A DNA stretch of 64,000 nt from Streptomyces sp. 846.5. Lineage in GTDB: Bacteria > Actinomycetota > Actinomycetes > Streptomycetales > Streptomycetaceae. The stretch lies in the NCBI RefSeq assembly GCF_004365705.1, contig NZ_SOBN01000001.1, forward strand, positions 992,001-1,056,000. Reading direction: 5' to 3'. The first letter of the stretch is position 1, and each line of letters begins with the position of its first letter. Made by a program: the position numbers and the translations under genes. Of the stretch, positions 33,219 to 41,132 are shown piece by piece. The notes below the pieces were generated by a model, which was given only the letters and a program-made list of their open reading frames with translations, did not search any database and was not told the origin of the DNA.

Positions 33219-34166
33219 TCAGCCCTTGACAGCGCCGGTGAGCACACCGGTCCTGAAGTGCTTCTGCATGAAGGGGTAGACCATCAGGATCGGCACCAGG
33301 GTCAGCACCACCACGGCCATCTGCAGCGACAGCGGCGCGGTCTGGGCGTGCCCGGTGCCGTAGCCGTTGTTGACCGACCCGGGCATGTTCATCCCCTGGT
33401 TGACGTACTCCAGCAGCACGTACTGCAGGGGCCACTTGGCGCTGTCCACCGGCATGTAGAGCATCACGTTGAAGAACGAGTTCCAGTAGCCGACCGCGTA
33501 GAACAGGGTGATCACGGCGGTGACGGCCTTGGAGGTGGGCAGGACGACGGACCACAGGGTGCGCCAGTCTCCGGCGCCGTCCATCTTGGCCGCGTCGATG
33601 AGCTCCGCCGAGGTGCCCGCGTAGAAGGAGCGCAGCACCAGGATGTTGAAGACCGACACGGCGCTCGGCAGGATCAGCGCCCAGTACTGGCCGTAGCCGC
33701 CGAGGCCGGTGACCACCAGGTAGGTGGGGATCAGGCCGCCGCTGACGAACATGGTCAGGATCAGCACCATCAGGATGAGGCGGTGTCCCAACGACCGGGA
33801 CCGCGACAGCCCGTAGGCGCAGAGCACCGAGACCACCATGGAGACCAGGGTGCCGATGACGGTGACCACCAGGCTCACCACCAGGGCCCGGGTGACCTGA
33901 CTGTTGGTCAGCATCTGCCGGTAGGCGTCCAGGGTGAGCCCGTCCGGCCAGATCACCAGGCCGCCGGCCCGGCCGATGGCGCCGGTGGTGGAGAGGCTGG
34001 TCAGCACCACCACCCAGAGCGGCACCAGGACCGCCGCGATCACCACGAAGAGGACCACGCCCTTGCCGGCCTGCCCGACCGCGGTGGGCGATTCCTCCCA
34101 GGGCGCGCGGGCCGGGGCCTTCGAAGCGGGGTTGCGGCGCAGCCGCAGTGTCGTCGCCATGCTCAT
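33219..34166 (-). CDS. Sugar ABC transporter permease (LplC-like)
   Basis: A 315-residue MalG-type permease with six membrane helices and the EAA loop at ELIDAAKMDGAGDWRTLWSV. The sequence resembles the LplC/YtcP subgroup, which pairs with large lipoprotein binding proteins for oligosaccharides. The ATG at 34166 overlaps the TGA of the other permease gene (ATGA). It should form the membrane channel with that protein. No ATPase gene is nearby; streptomycetes often share MsiK among sugar importers. Confidence 0.9.
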   Translation of the reverse strand: MSMATTLRLRRNPASKAPARAPWEESPTAVGQAGKGVVLFVVIAAVLVPLWVVVLTSLSTTGAIGRAGGLVIWPDGLTLDAYRQMLTNSQVTRALVVSLVVTVIGTLVSMVVSVLCAYGLSRSRSLGHRLILMVLILTMFVSGGLIPTYLVVTGLGGYGQYWALILPSAVSVFNILVLRSFYAGTSAELIDAAKMDGAGDWRTLWSVVLPTSKAVTAVITLFYAVGYWNSFFNVMLYMPVDSAKWPLQYVLLEYVNQGMNMPGSVNNGYGTGHAQTAPLSLQMAVVVLTLVPILMVYPFMQKHFRTGVLTGAVKG

Positions 34167-35164
34167 TTCCGGTACAACCCGTCCTCGCCGAAGGCGTGCG
34201 CCAGCTTGTTCGCCCCCAGGATCAGCAGCAGCGAGATGACGCTCTTGAAGAGCCCTGCCGCCGCGCCGTAGCTGTAGTTGTTGGTGGCGATGCCGTAGTA
34301 GAAGGAGAAGGTGTCCAGCACGTCGGCCGCGCTGTGGCCGACGGCGTTGCGCTGGATCAGGAACTGCTCGAAGCCGACGGTGAGCGCGTTGCCGAGGCGC
34401 AGCACCAGCATCAGCACGATCACTCCGCGCAGCCCGGGCAGGGTGATGTGCCACATCCGGCGCCAGCGTCCGGCCCCGTCGACCGCCGAGGCCTCGTAGA
34501 GGTTGGTGTCGATGGCGGCCAGCGCCGCGAGGAAGACGATGATCCCCCAGCCGGCCTCCTTCCACACCGCCTGGGAGGTGATCAGCAGCGCGAAGGTGTG
34601 CGGGTTGGTCATGAAGTCCCAGGTTGCGACGTTGTGCTGGCGCAGGAACTGGTTGAGGATGCCCGCGCCGCCGATCATCTGCTGGAAGATCGTGATGGTC
34701 AGCACCCAGGAGAAGAAGTGCGGGAGGTAGACCACCGACTGCACGAAGTTGCGCAGCCGCTCGTTCATCACGGTGTTGAGCAGCAGCGCCAGCACCACCG
34801 GGATGGGGAAGAACAGCACCAGCTGGACCAGGCTGAGGAACAGCGTGTTGCGCAGTGCCCCCCAGAACAGCGGGTCCTGGAACAGCATCCGGAACTGGTC
34901 CAGGCCGGCCCAGCTGCTGTGCCAGACCCCGACCAGCGGATCGTAGTACTGGAAGGCCGTGACCAGGCCGAACAGCGGTGCGTAGTTGAAGACCAGCAGC
35001 AGCACGACAGCCGGGAGGGTCATCAGGATCAGGGACCTGTCCCGGCGCCACCTGATCCGCCAACTCAGCTTGGCGGACACCGGCCGGGTGCCGTCCTCCG
35101 CTGTCTTCCGTCGGCCCCTGTGCCGTTTGGCGGCGTCGGGCTTGGTGGCGACTGTTGCTGCCAC
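34163..35164 (-). CDS. Sugar ABC transporter permease (LplB-like)
   Basis: A 333-residue MalF-type permease. A basic N-terminal tail of about 40 residues precedes six helices, and the EAA loop is at YEASAVDGAGRWRRMWHITL. The GTG at 35164 is selected because GAGGAAG stands just upstream; an earlier start at 35260 would overlap the binding-protein gene. It follows the binding protein by 31 bases and overlaps the next permease by four bases. Confidence 0.9.
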   Translation of the reverse strand: MAATVATKPDAAKRHRGRRKTAEDGTRPVSAKLSWRIRWRRDRSLILMTLPAVVLLLVFNYAPLFGLVTAFQYYDPLVGVWHSSWAGLDQFRMLFQDPLFWGALRNTLFLSLVQLVLFFPIPVVLALLLNTVMNERLRNFVQSVVYLPHFFSWVLTITIFQQMIGGAGILNQFLRQHNVATWDFMTNPHTFALLITSQAVWKEAGWGIIVFLAALAAIDTNLYEASAVDGAGRWRRMWHITLPGLRGVIVLMLVLRLGNALTVGFEQFLIQRNAVGHSAADVLDTFSFYYGIATNNYSYGAAAGLFKSVISLLLILGANKLAHAFGEDGLYRK

Positions 35165-35195
35165 TGGCTCTTCCTCTCTCCGCCGGGTCTGCCGA

Positions 35196-36878
35196 CTACT
35201 GCCCGGTTCCGTACTTCGCCATGACGTTGTCCGAGTACCACTGCACCAGCTGGGTACCACCGCTGGACTTCCAGGAGGAGATCGCGGCCTGCACGTCGGA
35301 CACCTTCTTGATGCCGTGGTAGCAGTCCTTGATGGTGTCCTCGACGGCCTGGGCGGCGTCGGCGGTCGCGAAGCGGGTCGGCACGGTGATGTTCATGTTG
35401 AGGAACACCGGCTTGTAGACGTGCTGGGAGGCGGCGGCCTGCCAGGCGGCGTAGTCCTTGGTGACCTGGTCGGCGCCCGGGTTGCTGATCACGTTGGGGC
35501 CGGTCGCCAGGAACGGGTAGGTCTGCTGCTGGACGTACTTCTTGCCCGCGTCGGTGGCGGTGGGGACGCCGTTCACCATGGTGTAGTGGGTGCCCTCGAC
35601 ACCGTAGTTGACCATGGTGTACTCGGCCGAGCCGAAGGGGGCGGCCAGGTAGTTGGCGACCGCGAGCAGTTCCTCTATCTGATCCTTTTTCAGGTTGGCG
35701 TTGAAGTAGCTCACCTCGGCGGTGTTGGTGCCCAGGAACACGCCGGGGGTGGACTTGCCGTCGGCGGCGAAGACGCCGAAAGCGCCGCGTCGGTAGTTCT
35801 TGTTGGCCGCGATCCCGGCCTGGGCGTCACCGAGGTTCCACGCGCCCATACCGTCGCCGGAGATCAGGACCTTGCCGGCGTAGAAGCGGGTCTTGCCGTC
35901 GTTGTTGTTGCCAGCCAGCGCGTCGGGGTGCATGTAACCGGACTTGGCAAGCTTGTAGTGCCAGTCCAGGGCCTCCAGGATCTCCTGGGTCTCGTACTTG
36001 TGGACCAGCTTGCCGCCGGTGACGGTGAACTTGTTCGGCACCCCGAAGTAGGGGAACAGGTAGGTCCAGACGTCGTCGAAGGCCCAGACCCCGCCCTTGG
36101 CGTTGGTGAGTTCCTTGCCGAGGTTGAAGAGGTCGTCGGCGGAGGTCACCTGGTCCGCGGTGATGCCCTTGGCGCCGAGGATGTCCTGGCGGAAGTAGGT
36201 GGTGCCGGCCAGCGCGAAGCCGCTGGAGAAGGAGGGGATGCCGTAGATCTTGTCCTCCCAGGCCCCGTCGGTCCAGGCCCCGGTGGGGATGGCGGCGAGG
36301 TTGGGGTACTGCTTGATGTTGTCGCCGGAGAGGTACGGCGTGAGGTCGGCCAGCTGGTTGCCGACCAGCTCGCCGACGTTGAAGTTGGGGTTCCACCAGG
36401 TCGGCAGCTGGATCCAGTCGGGGAGCTTCTTGGCCGCCGTCATGGTCGGGATGATGGTGGCGTAGTTGACGCCGTCGGCGGGCTTCATCGTCAGATTGAC
36501 GCCCAGGGCCTTGTTCATCGCCTGGTAGAAGGAGTTCCCCGGGTCCGGCACCGTGCCCCACAGCGGCGTGACCGCGGTGTAGCTGCCGCCATTGCCCGGG
36601 ACCCCGGAGACCGTCTTGGCCTGGGTGGCCGGGTAGGCGAGGAAGCCGGGGTCGGTCATCGACCCGGCCACGCCGTTGACCGAGGGGATGTCCGGCTTGA
36701 GCGAACTGCTCGCGGCATAGCTCGGCAGTGCGGCCTGCAGGCCCGTCTTGGTGCTGGTCCCGCCCTTGCTGCTGGCGCTGCTGCTGCCGCAGGCGGAGAG
36801 CAGGGGGGCGGCTGCCGCCGCACCGGCCACCGCGGCGGCGGAGCTGAGCAGGGATCTGCGGTTCATCTGGAAGCTCAT
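35196..36878 (-). CDS. Extracellular oligosaccharide-binding lipoprotein
   Basis: A 560-residue solute-binding protein of the LipO/LplA type, about 100 residues longer than ordinary sugar-binding proteins, as is usual for binders of long oligosaccharides. The N-terminus combines RRSLLSS (possible Tat signal) with the lipobox LSAC. Many aromatic residues (DWIQLPTWWNPNF, WTYLFPYFG) suit stacking with a glucan chain. It is the first gene of the leftward xyloglucan operon and would capture the products of GH74 and GH12. The ATG at 36878 gives the signal peptide directly. Confidence 0.9.
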   Translation of the reverse strand: MSFQMNRRSLLSSAAAVAGAAAAAPLLSACGSSSASSKGGTSTKTGLQAALPSYAASSSLKPDIPSVNGVAGSMTDPGFLAYPATQAKTVSGVPGNGGSYTAVTPLWGTVPDPGNSFYQAMNKALGVNLTMKPADGVNYATIIPTMTAAKKLPDWIQLPTWWNPNFNVGELVGNQLADLTPYLSGDNIKQYPNLAAIPTGAWTDGAWEDKIYGIPSFSSGFALAGTTYFRQDILGAKGITADQVTSADDLFNLGKELTNAKGGVWAFDDVWTYLFPYFGVPNKFTVTGGKLVHKYETQEILEALDWHYKLAKSGYMHPDALAGNNNDGKTRFYAGKVLISGDGMGAWNLGDAQAGIAANKNYRRGAFGVFAADGKSTPGVFLGTNTAEVSYFNANLKKDQIEELLAVANYLAAPFGSAEYTMVNYGVEGTHYTMVNGVPTATDAGKKYVQQQTYPFLATGPNVISNPGADQVTKDYAAWQAAASQHVYKPVFLNMNITVPTRFATADAAQAVEDTIKDCYHGIKKVSDVQAAISSWKSSGGTQLVQWYSDNVMAKYGTGQ

Positions 36879-36942
36879 GGTGGGGCGGCCCTTCGCCTTT
36901 GAGGTCCGATGTCTGACGTTCAAGAGTCTGCGAAGCCAGGTG

Positions 36943-36956
36943 TTGAAGCGCTTCGA
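36943..36956. promoter_or_regulatory. Candidate LacI operator upstream of the binding-protein gene
   Basis: TTGAAGCGCTTCGA contains the perfect 10-bp palindrome GAAGCGCTTC (36945-36954), 67 bases ahead of the binding-protein ATG. A central CG and symmetric arms are the hallmark of LacI/GalR operators such as the CebR site of streptomycetes. Confidence 0.6.
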
Positions 36957-37176
36957 CGTTGCGGTGAGACTAACGACGCGTTACCGATTCGACAAGGGGC
37001 TGAACAAACCTATTTCCGACGACCCCTGCGGCCTGCAGATGTTCCGTCAACTCACCATCCCTGCAGGTCAAGCCAGTACTACTGGTCGAGCCGACAAGCT
37101 GTGCGTTTGCTGTCCGCGCCGACCGGGGGAAGTCCGGGCAACACGGTTGACACACGCCCGACCTCGTGCCACTTTC

Positions 37177-37186
37177 GAAACGCTTC
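37177..37186. promoter_or_regulatory. Candidate LacI operator upstream of the GH3 gene
   Basis: GAAACGCTTC, one mismatch from the palindrome at 36945-36954, located 53 bases ahead of the GH3 GTG. Confidence 0.5.
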
Positions 37187-37239
37187 ACCACTGCGGCCGC
37201 GCCGCCCCTCTCTCTGACACCTCCCAAGGGGTTCACCAC

Positions 37240-40206
37240 GTGAGTTCCACGTCCCTGCCCACTGAGTCGCAGCCCACCGAGTCGCAGCCCACCGCCGCAG
37301 CAGCCGACCAGCTCCCCTTCCGCGACCCCGCGCTACCGGTCCGCGAACGGGTCGAGGACCTGCTGGCACGGCTCACCCTGGACGAGCGCGTCGCGATGCT
37401 GCACCAGTACTCCCCCGAGGTGCCGCGTCTCGGCCTGCCCTCCTTCCGCACCGGCACCGAGACCCTGCACGGCGTCGCCTGGCTCGGCCCGGCCACCACG
37501 TTTCCGCAGGCCGTCGGCCTGGGCGCGACCTGGGACGAGGAGCTGGTGCACGCGGTGGCCACCGCCACCTCGATCGAGCAGCGGGCCTTCCACTACCACC
37601 GCCCGCCCGTCGTCGGCACCGGCCGCAACAGCCTCCAGGCCTGGGCGCCGGTGGTGAACCTGCTGCGCGACCCGCGCTGGGGCCGCAACGAGGAGGGCTA
37701 CTCCGAGGACCCGGTGCACTCCGCCCGGCTGGGCGACGCCTTCTGTCGCGGCATGTCCGGCGACGACCCGACCTATCTGCGCACCGCCCCGATCCTCAAG
37801 CACTTCCTCGGCTACAACAACGAGGACGACCGCTGCACCACCTCCTCCGCCCTGCGGCCGCGGGTGCTGCACGAGTACGACCTCGCCGCCTTCCGCCCCG
37901 CCATCGCCGGCGGCTCCGCCACCGGGGTGATGGTCTCCTACAACCTGGTCAACGGCCGTCCCTGCCACGTCAGTCCGCTGATCGAGGCGGAGCTGCGGCG
38001 CTGGGCCGAGCCGACCGGCCAGGAGCTGTTCGTCGTCAGCGACGCCGAGGCCCCCTCCAACCTGGTCGACCCCGAGCACTACTTCGACGACCACGCCGAG
38101 TCGCACGCCGCCGCCCTCAAGGCCGGCATCGACAGCTTCACCGACCACGGCGAGGACACCGCCACCACCTTCGGGCGCCTCAAGGAGGCCCTGGACCGCG
38201 GCCTGATCAGCGAGGACGACGTCGACGCCGCGGTCCGGCGACAGCTGTCGATACGCTTCCGGCTGGGCGAGTTCGACCCGCAGCTGGACCCCTACGCCGG
38301 CATCGGCTGGGACGTCGTGCACGCCCCCGAGCACCGCGCCCTGGCCCTGCGCGCCGCCACCGAGTCCATCGTGCTGCTCAAGAACGACGGACCCGGGGAG
38401 CGCCCGCTGCTCCCGCTGACCGGCGACAGCGCCCGCAGGATCGCCGTCATCGGCCCGCTCGCCGACACCCTGTTCGAGGACTGGTACAGCGGCACCATGC
38501 CCTACCGGGTCACCGTCGCCACCGGGTTGAGCGCCGCACTGGCCGCGCAGGGCGGCGAAGTGGTCCTGGTGGAGGGCGTGGACCGGATCGCGCTCCGCGC
38601 CGCCGGCACCGGCGCCCTGCTCACCGTCCCGCTGTTCGACCCCTCGGGACCGCTGCAGGCCGCCGACCCCGAGACGCAGGAGCAGAGCGACGAGGCCGGA
38701 TTCGACCTCTTCGACTGGGGCAGCGGCGTTCTGACGCTGCGCAACGTCCGCACCGGACGCTATGTCAGCCTCAAGGACGAGGACCAGTCCCTCGCCGCCG
38801 ACCAGCTGCAGCCCAACGGCTGGGACGTGCACGAGACCTTCCGCCTGGAGCTCCAGCCGGACGGCACCGAGCTGCTGCGCAACACCTACAGCGGCCGGTA
38901 CGCGGTCATCGACCCGGCCACCGGCCGGGTGGTGCTGACCGCCGAGAGCCCCGAGCAGGCCGAGCGCTGGCAGCGCAGCACCGTCCGCGACGGCACCGCC
39001 GAGGCCGTCGCCGCAGCTGCCGCCGCCGGCACCGCCGTCGTCGTCCTCGGCAACGACCCGCACATCAACGGCCGGGAGACCCAGGACCGCGAGGGCATCA
39101 CCCTGGCCCCGGCCCAGGACGCGCTGCTGCGCGCCGTCGCCGCCGCCCGGCCGCAGACCGCGCTGCTGCTGATGAGCAGCTACCCCTACGCCGTGGACTG
39201 GGCCGAGGACCAGCTCCCGGCGGTGGTGTGGACCTCGCACGGCGGCCAGGAGACCGGCAACGCCGTCGCCGCCGTACTGCTGGGCGCCGCCGAGCCGACC
39301 GGACGGCTGCAGCAGACCTGGTACCGGGCCGACGACGAACTGCCCGGACGGCTGGACTACGACATCATCAAGGCCGGCTGGACCTACCAGTACCACCACC
39401 CCGCCCCGCTCTACCCCTTCGGCCACGGCCTGTCCTACACCGGCTTCTGCTACTCCGACCTGCGGCTCTCCGCCCCGGCCACGGACCAGGACGGCTCGGT
39501 GGAGGTCAGCGTCACCCTGGTCAACACCGGGGAGCGCGAGGGCACCCAGACCGTGCAGCTCTACGCCCGCGCCCTCGGCGCCCGCTACCAGGCCCCCCGG
39601 CTCAAGCTGGTCGACTTCGCCAAGACCCGGCTCGCCGTCGGCGAGAGCCGCGAGCTCCGCTTCACCCTGCCCGCCTCGGCCCTGGCCCACTGGGACGTGG
39701 TCACCGGCGGCTTCACCACCGACCCCGGCGACTACGAGCTGCTGGTCGGCCACAGCTCCGAGGCCATCGCGCTGACCGCACGGCTCAGCGTGACCGGCCC
39801 GGCCCCCGAACCCCGCACCACCGTCAACCGGCGCATCCTGGCCGCCGATTTCGACGACTACACGGACATGACCCTGGTGGACGCCAACCGCACCGACGGC
39901 GACGCGCTCACCCCCGCCCCGGGCGACACCGGCTCGCTGGTGTTCCAGCGCACCGCGCTGGACGGCGCGACCGGTCTGCGGGCCGAGGTGTCCCGCACCG
40001 CCCCCGGCGAGGCCCTGCTCGAACTGTGGGCCGGGGCCCCCGGTTCCGGCACCCTGCTGGCCGCCGTCGCCGTCCCCGCCACCGGCGGCCGCTATGCGTG
40101 GACCACCGTCGAGGCGCCGCTCGCCCAGCGGCTCGACGGCGTGCACGACCTGCACCTGGTGCTGACCGGCGAGCAGCGCCTGGCGGCCTTCACCCTCACC
40201 GGGTGA
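37240..40206 (+). CDS. GH3 beta-glucosidase/beta-xylosidase with an inserted trefoil-like domain and C-terminal CBM6-like domain
   Basis: A 988-residue protein without a signal peptide. Order: a short PTESQ repeat, the GH3 barrel (nucleophile Asp268 in FVVSDAEAPSNL), and the alpha/beta sandwich interrupted at about residues 455-590 by an extra beta-rich segment. That segment's repeats (VLTLRNVRTGRYVSLKDED, LLRNTYSGRYAVID) look like a fascin-type beta-trefoil. A fibronectin-III-like domain follows (about 745-855), then a CBM6-like tail (RRILAADFDDY onward). The GTG at 37240 has AAGGGG eight bases upstream. Likely splits glucose from debranched oligosaccharides in the cytoplasm; substrate-binding roles for the extra domains are inferred. 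Confidence 0.88.
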   Translation: MSSTSLPTESQPTESQPTAAAADQLPFRDPALPVRERVEDLLARLTLDERVAMLHQYSPEVPRLGLPSFRTGTETLHGVAWLGPATTFPQAVGLGATWDEELVHAVATATSIEQRAFHYHRPPVVGTGRNSLQAWAPVVNLLRDPRWGRNEEGYSEDPVHSARLGDAFCRGMSGDDPTYLRTAPILKHFLGYNNEDDRCTTSSALRPRVLHEYDLAAFRPAIAGGSATGVMVSYNLVNGRPCHVSPLIEAELRRWAEPTGQELFVVSDAEAPSNLVDPEHYFDDHAESHAAALKAGIDSFTDHGEDTATTFGRLKEALDRGLISEDDVDAAVRRQLSIRFRLGEFDPQLDPYAGIGWDVVHAPEHRALALRAATESIVLLKNDGPGERPLLPLTGDSARRIAVIGPLADTLFEDWYSGTMPYRVTVATGLSAALAAQGGEVVLVEGVDRIALRAAGTGALLTVPLFDPSGPLQAADPETQEQSDEAGFDLFDWGSGVLTLRNVRTGRYVSLKDEDQSLAADQLQPNGWDVHETFRLELQPDGTELLRNTYSGRYAVIDPATGRVVLTAESPEQAERWQRSTVRDGTAEAVAAAAAAGTAVVVLGNDPHINGRETQDREGITLAPAQDALLRAVAAARPQTALLLMSSYPYAVDWAEDQLPAVVWTSHGGQETGNAVAAVLLGAAEPTGRLQQTWYRADDELPGRLDYDIIKAGWTYQYHHPAPLYPFGHGLSYTGFCYSDLRLSAPATDQDGSVEVSVTLVNTGEREGTQTVQLYARALGARYQAPRLKLVDFAKTRLAVGESRELRFTLPASALAHWDVVTGGFTTDPGDYELLVGHSSEAIALTARLSVTGPAPEPRTTVNRRILAADFDDYTDMTLVDANRTDGDALTPAPGDTGSLVFQRTALDGATGLRAEVSRTAPGEALLELWAGAPGSGTLLAAVAVPATGGRYAWTTVEAPLAQRLDGVHDLHLVLTGEQRLAAFTLTG

Positions 40207-40327
40207 CCCCTGGTTCCGGAACCGTGGGAGGTGCCTCCCCCCGGTCCCGGCGGGCCGCTCGCCTCTGAGGGTGGGCGGGCGGCCCCTTTCCACCCACCCA
40301 TGCGTGACCGAATTCGAGGGAGAATTC

Positions 40328-41065
40328 ATGCGCATCCCCACCCGCACCACCCCCCGTACCAGCCGGACGAGCCGCGCCACCCGCGCCGCCCTGTCCCTGG
40401 TGGCGGCGGCCTCGGCGCTGATGCTGACGGCCACCGACGCCAGCGCGGCGACGTACACCTCCTCCGACCGCTGGGCCTCCTACACCAGCGGCAGCTACAC
40501 CATCTACAACGACGAGTGGGGCAGCGGCTACGGCTCGCAGACCCTGTGGGCCAACTCCTACGCCAACTGGGGCGTCAGTTCCACCCAGCCCTCCACCTCC
40601 GGGGTCAAGGCGTACGCCAACGTCAGCCGCAGCTTCGGCACCGCGCTGAACTCGCTGTCCAGCGCCACCAGCACGTTCGCCACCACCCTGCCGAGCACCG
40701 GCAACTGGGAGTCGGCGTACGACATCTGGCTGAACGGCAGCTCGGTCGAGGTGATGCTGTGGATGGACAAGAACGGCAACGTGGGACCGCTGGGCTCCTC
40801 CGTCGGCACCCTCACCCTGGACGGGAAGACCTGGACCGTCTACTCCGGCAACAACGGCTCCAACCCGGTGTACTCGTTCGTGCTCAGCTCGAACGTGACC
40901 TCGGGGACGGTCAACATCCTGAACATCCTCAAGTGGATGCAGAACAGCAAGGGTTACGTCAGCAACCCCACGCTGTCCACGGTCCAGTTCGGCTTCGAGA
41001 TCAGCGGGACCGGCAACACCGCGCAGAGCTTCGCCGTCACCAACTACTCGGCGTCCGCCTCCTGA
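40328..41065 (+). CDS. Secreted GH12 endoglucanase/xyloglucanase
   Basis: A 245-residue protein: an Arg-rich signal peptide ending DASAA, then one GH12 jelly-roll domain. YTIYNDEWG is the N-terminal family marker, nucleophile Glu141 is in VEVMLWMD and acid/base Glu224 in FGFEISG. There is no binding module or linker. The ATG at 40328 has GAGGGAG just upstream. It is transcribed with or after GH3. GH12 members include cellulases and xyloglucanases; the locus favours the latter as a partner to GH74. Confidence 0.92.
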   Translation: MRIPTRTTPRTSRTSRATRAALSLVAAASALMLTATDASAATYTSSDRWASYTSGSYTIYNDEWGSGYGSQTLWANSYANWGVSSTQPSTSGVKAYANVSRSFGTALNSLSSATSTFATTLPSTGNWESAYDIWLNGSSVEVMLWMDKNGNVGPLGSSVGTLTLDGKTWTVYSGNNGSNPVYSFVLSSNVTSGTVNILNILKWMQNSKGYVSNPTLSTVQFGFEISGTGNTAQSFAVTNYSASAS

Positions 41066-41089
41066 CGCGGCATCAGCACCACTGAACAG

Positions 41090-41128
41090 CGGCGTGGCCG
41101 GACTCCCGGGGAGAGTTCGGCCACGCCG
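41090..41128. terminator. Bidirectional hairpin between GH12 and GH95
   Basis: CGGCGTGGCCGGACT (41090-41104) pairs with AGTTCGGCCACGCCG (41114-41128), with one G-T mismatch and a 9-base loop. It lies between the convergent stops at 41065 and 41133. Confidence 0.75.
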
Positions 41129-41132
41129 TCGT

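Larger units (their letters stand above)
36879..37239. promoter_or_regulatory. Divergent control region of the xyloglucan locus
   Basis: About 360 bp between the binding-protein gene (leftward) and the GH3 gene (rightward), with lower GC than the flanks. It contains two LacI-like palindromes (36943-36956 and 37177-37186) and a perfect dyad TAACG-ACG-CGTTA at 36971-36983. Each LacI-like site is within about 70 bases of a start codon, one for each direction, so a single repressor could control both operons. No gene is seen here. Confidence 0.6.

Noticed and set aside
37333..40458. A 1041-codon minus-strand frame opposite GH3
   Set aside because: Antisense shadow with no domains; GH3 on the plus strand has clear motifs and a ribosome-binding site.
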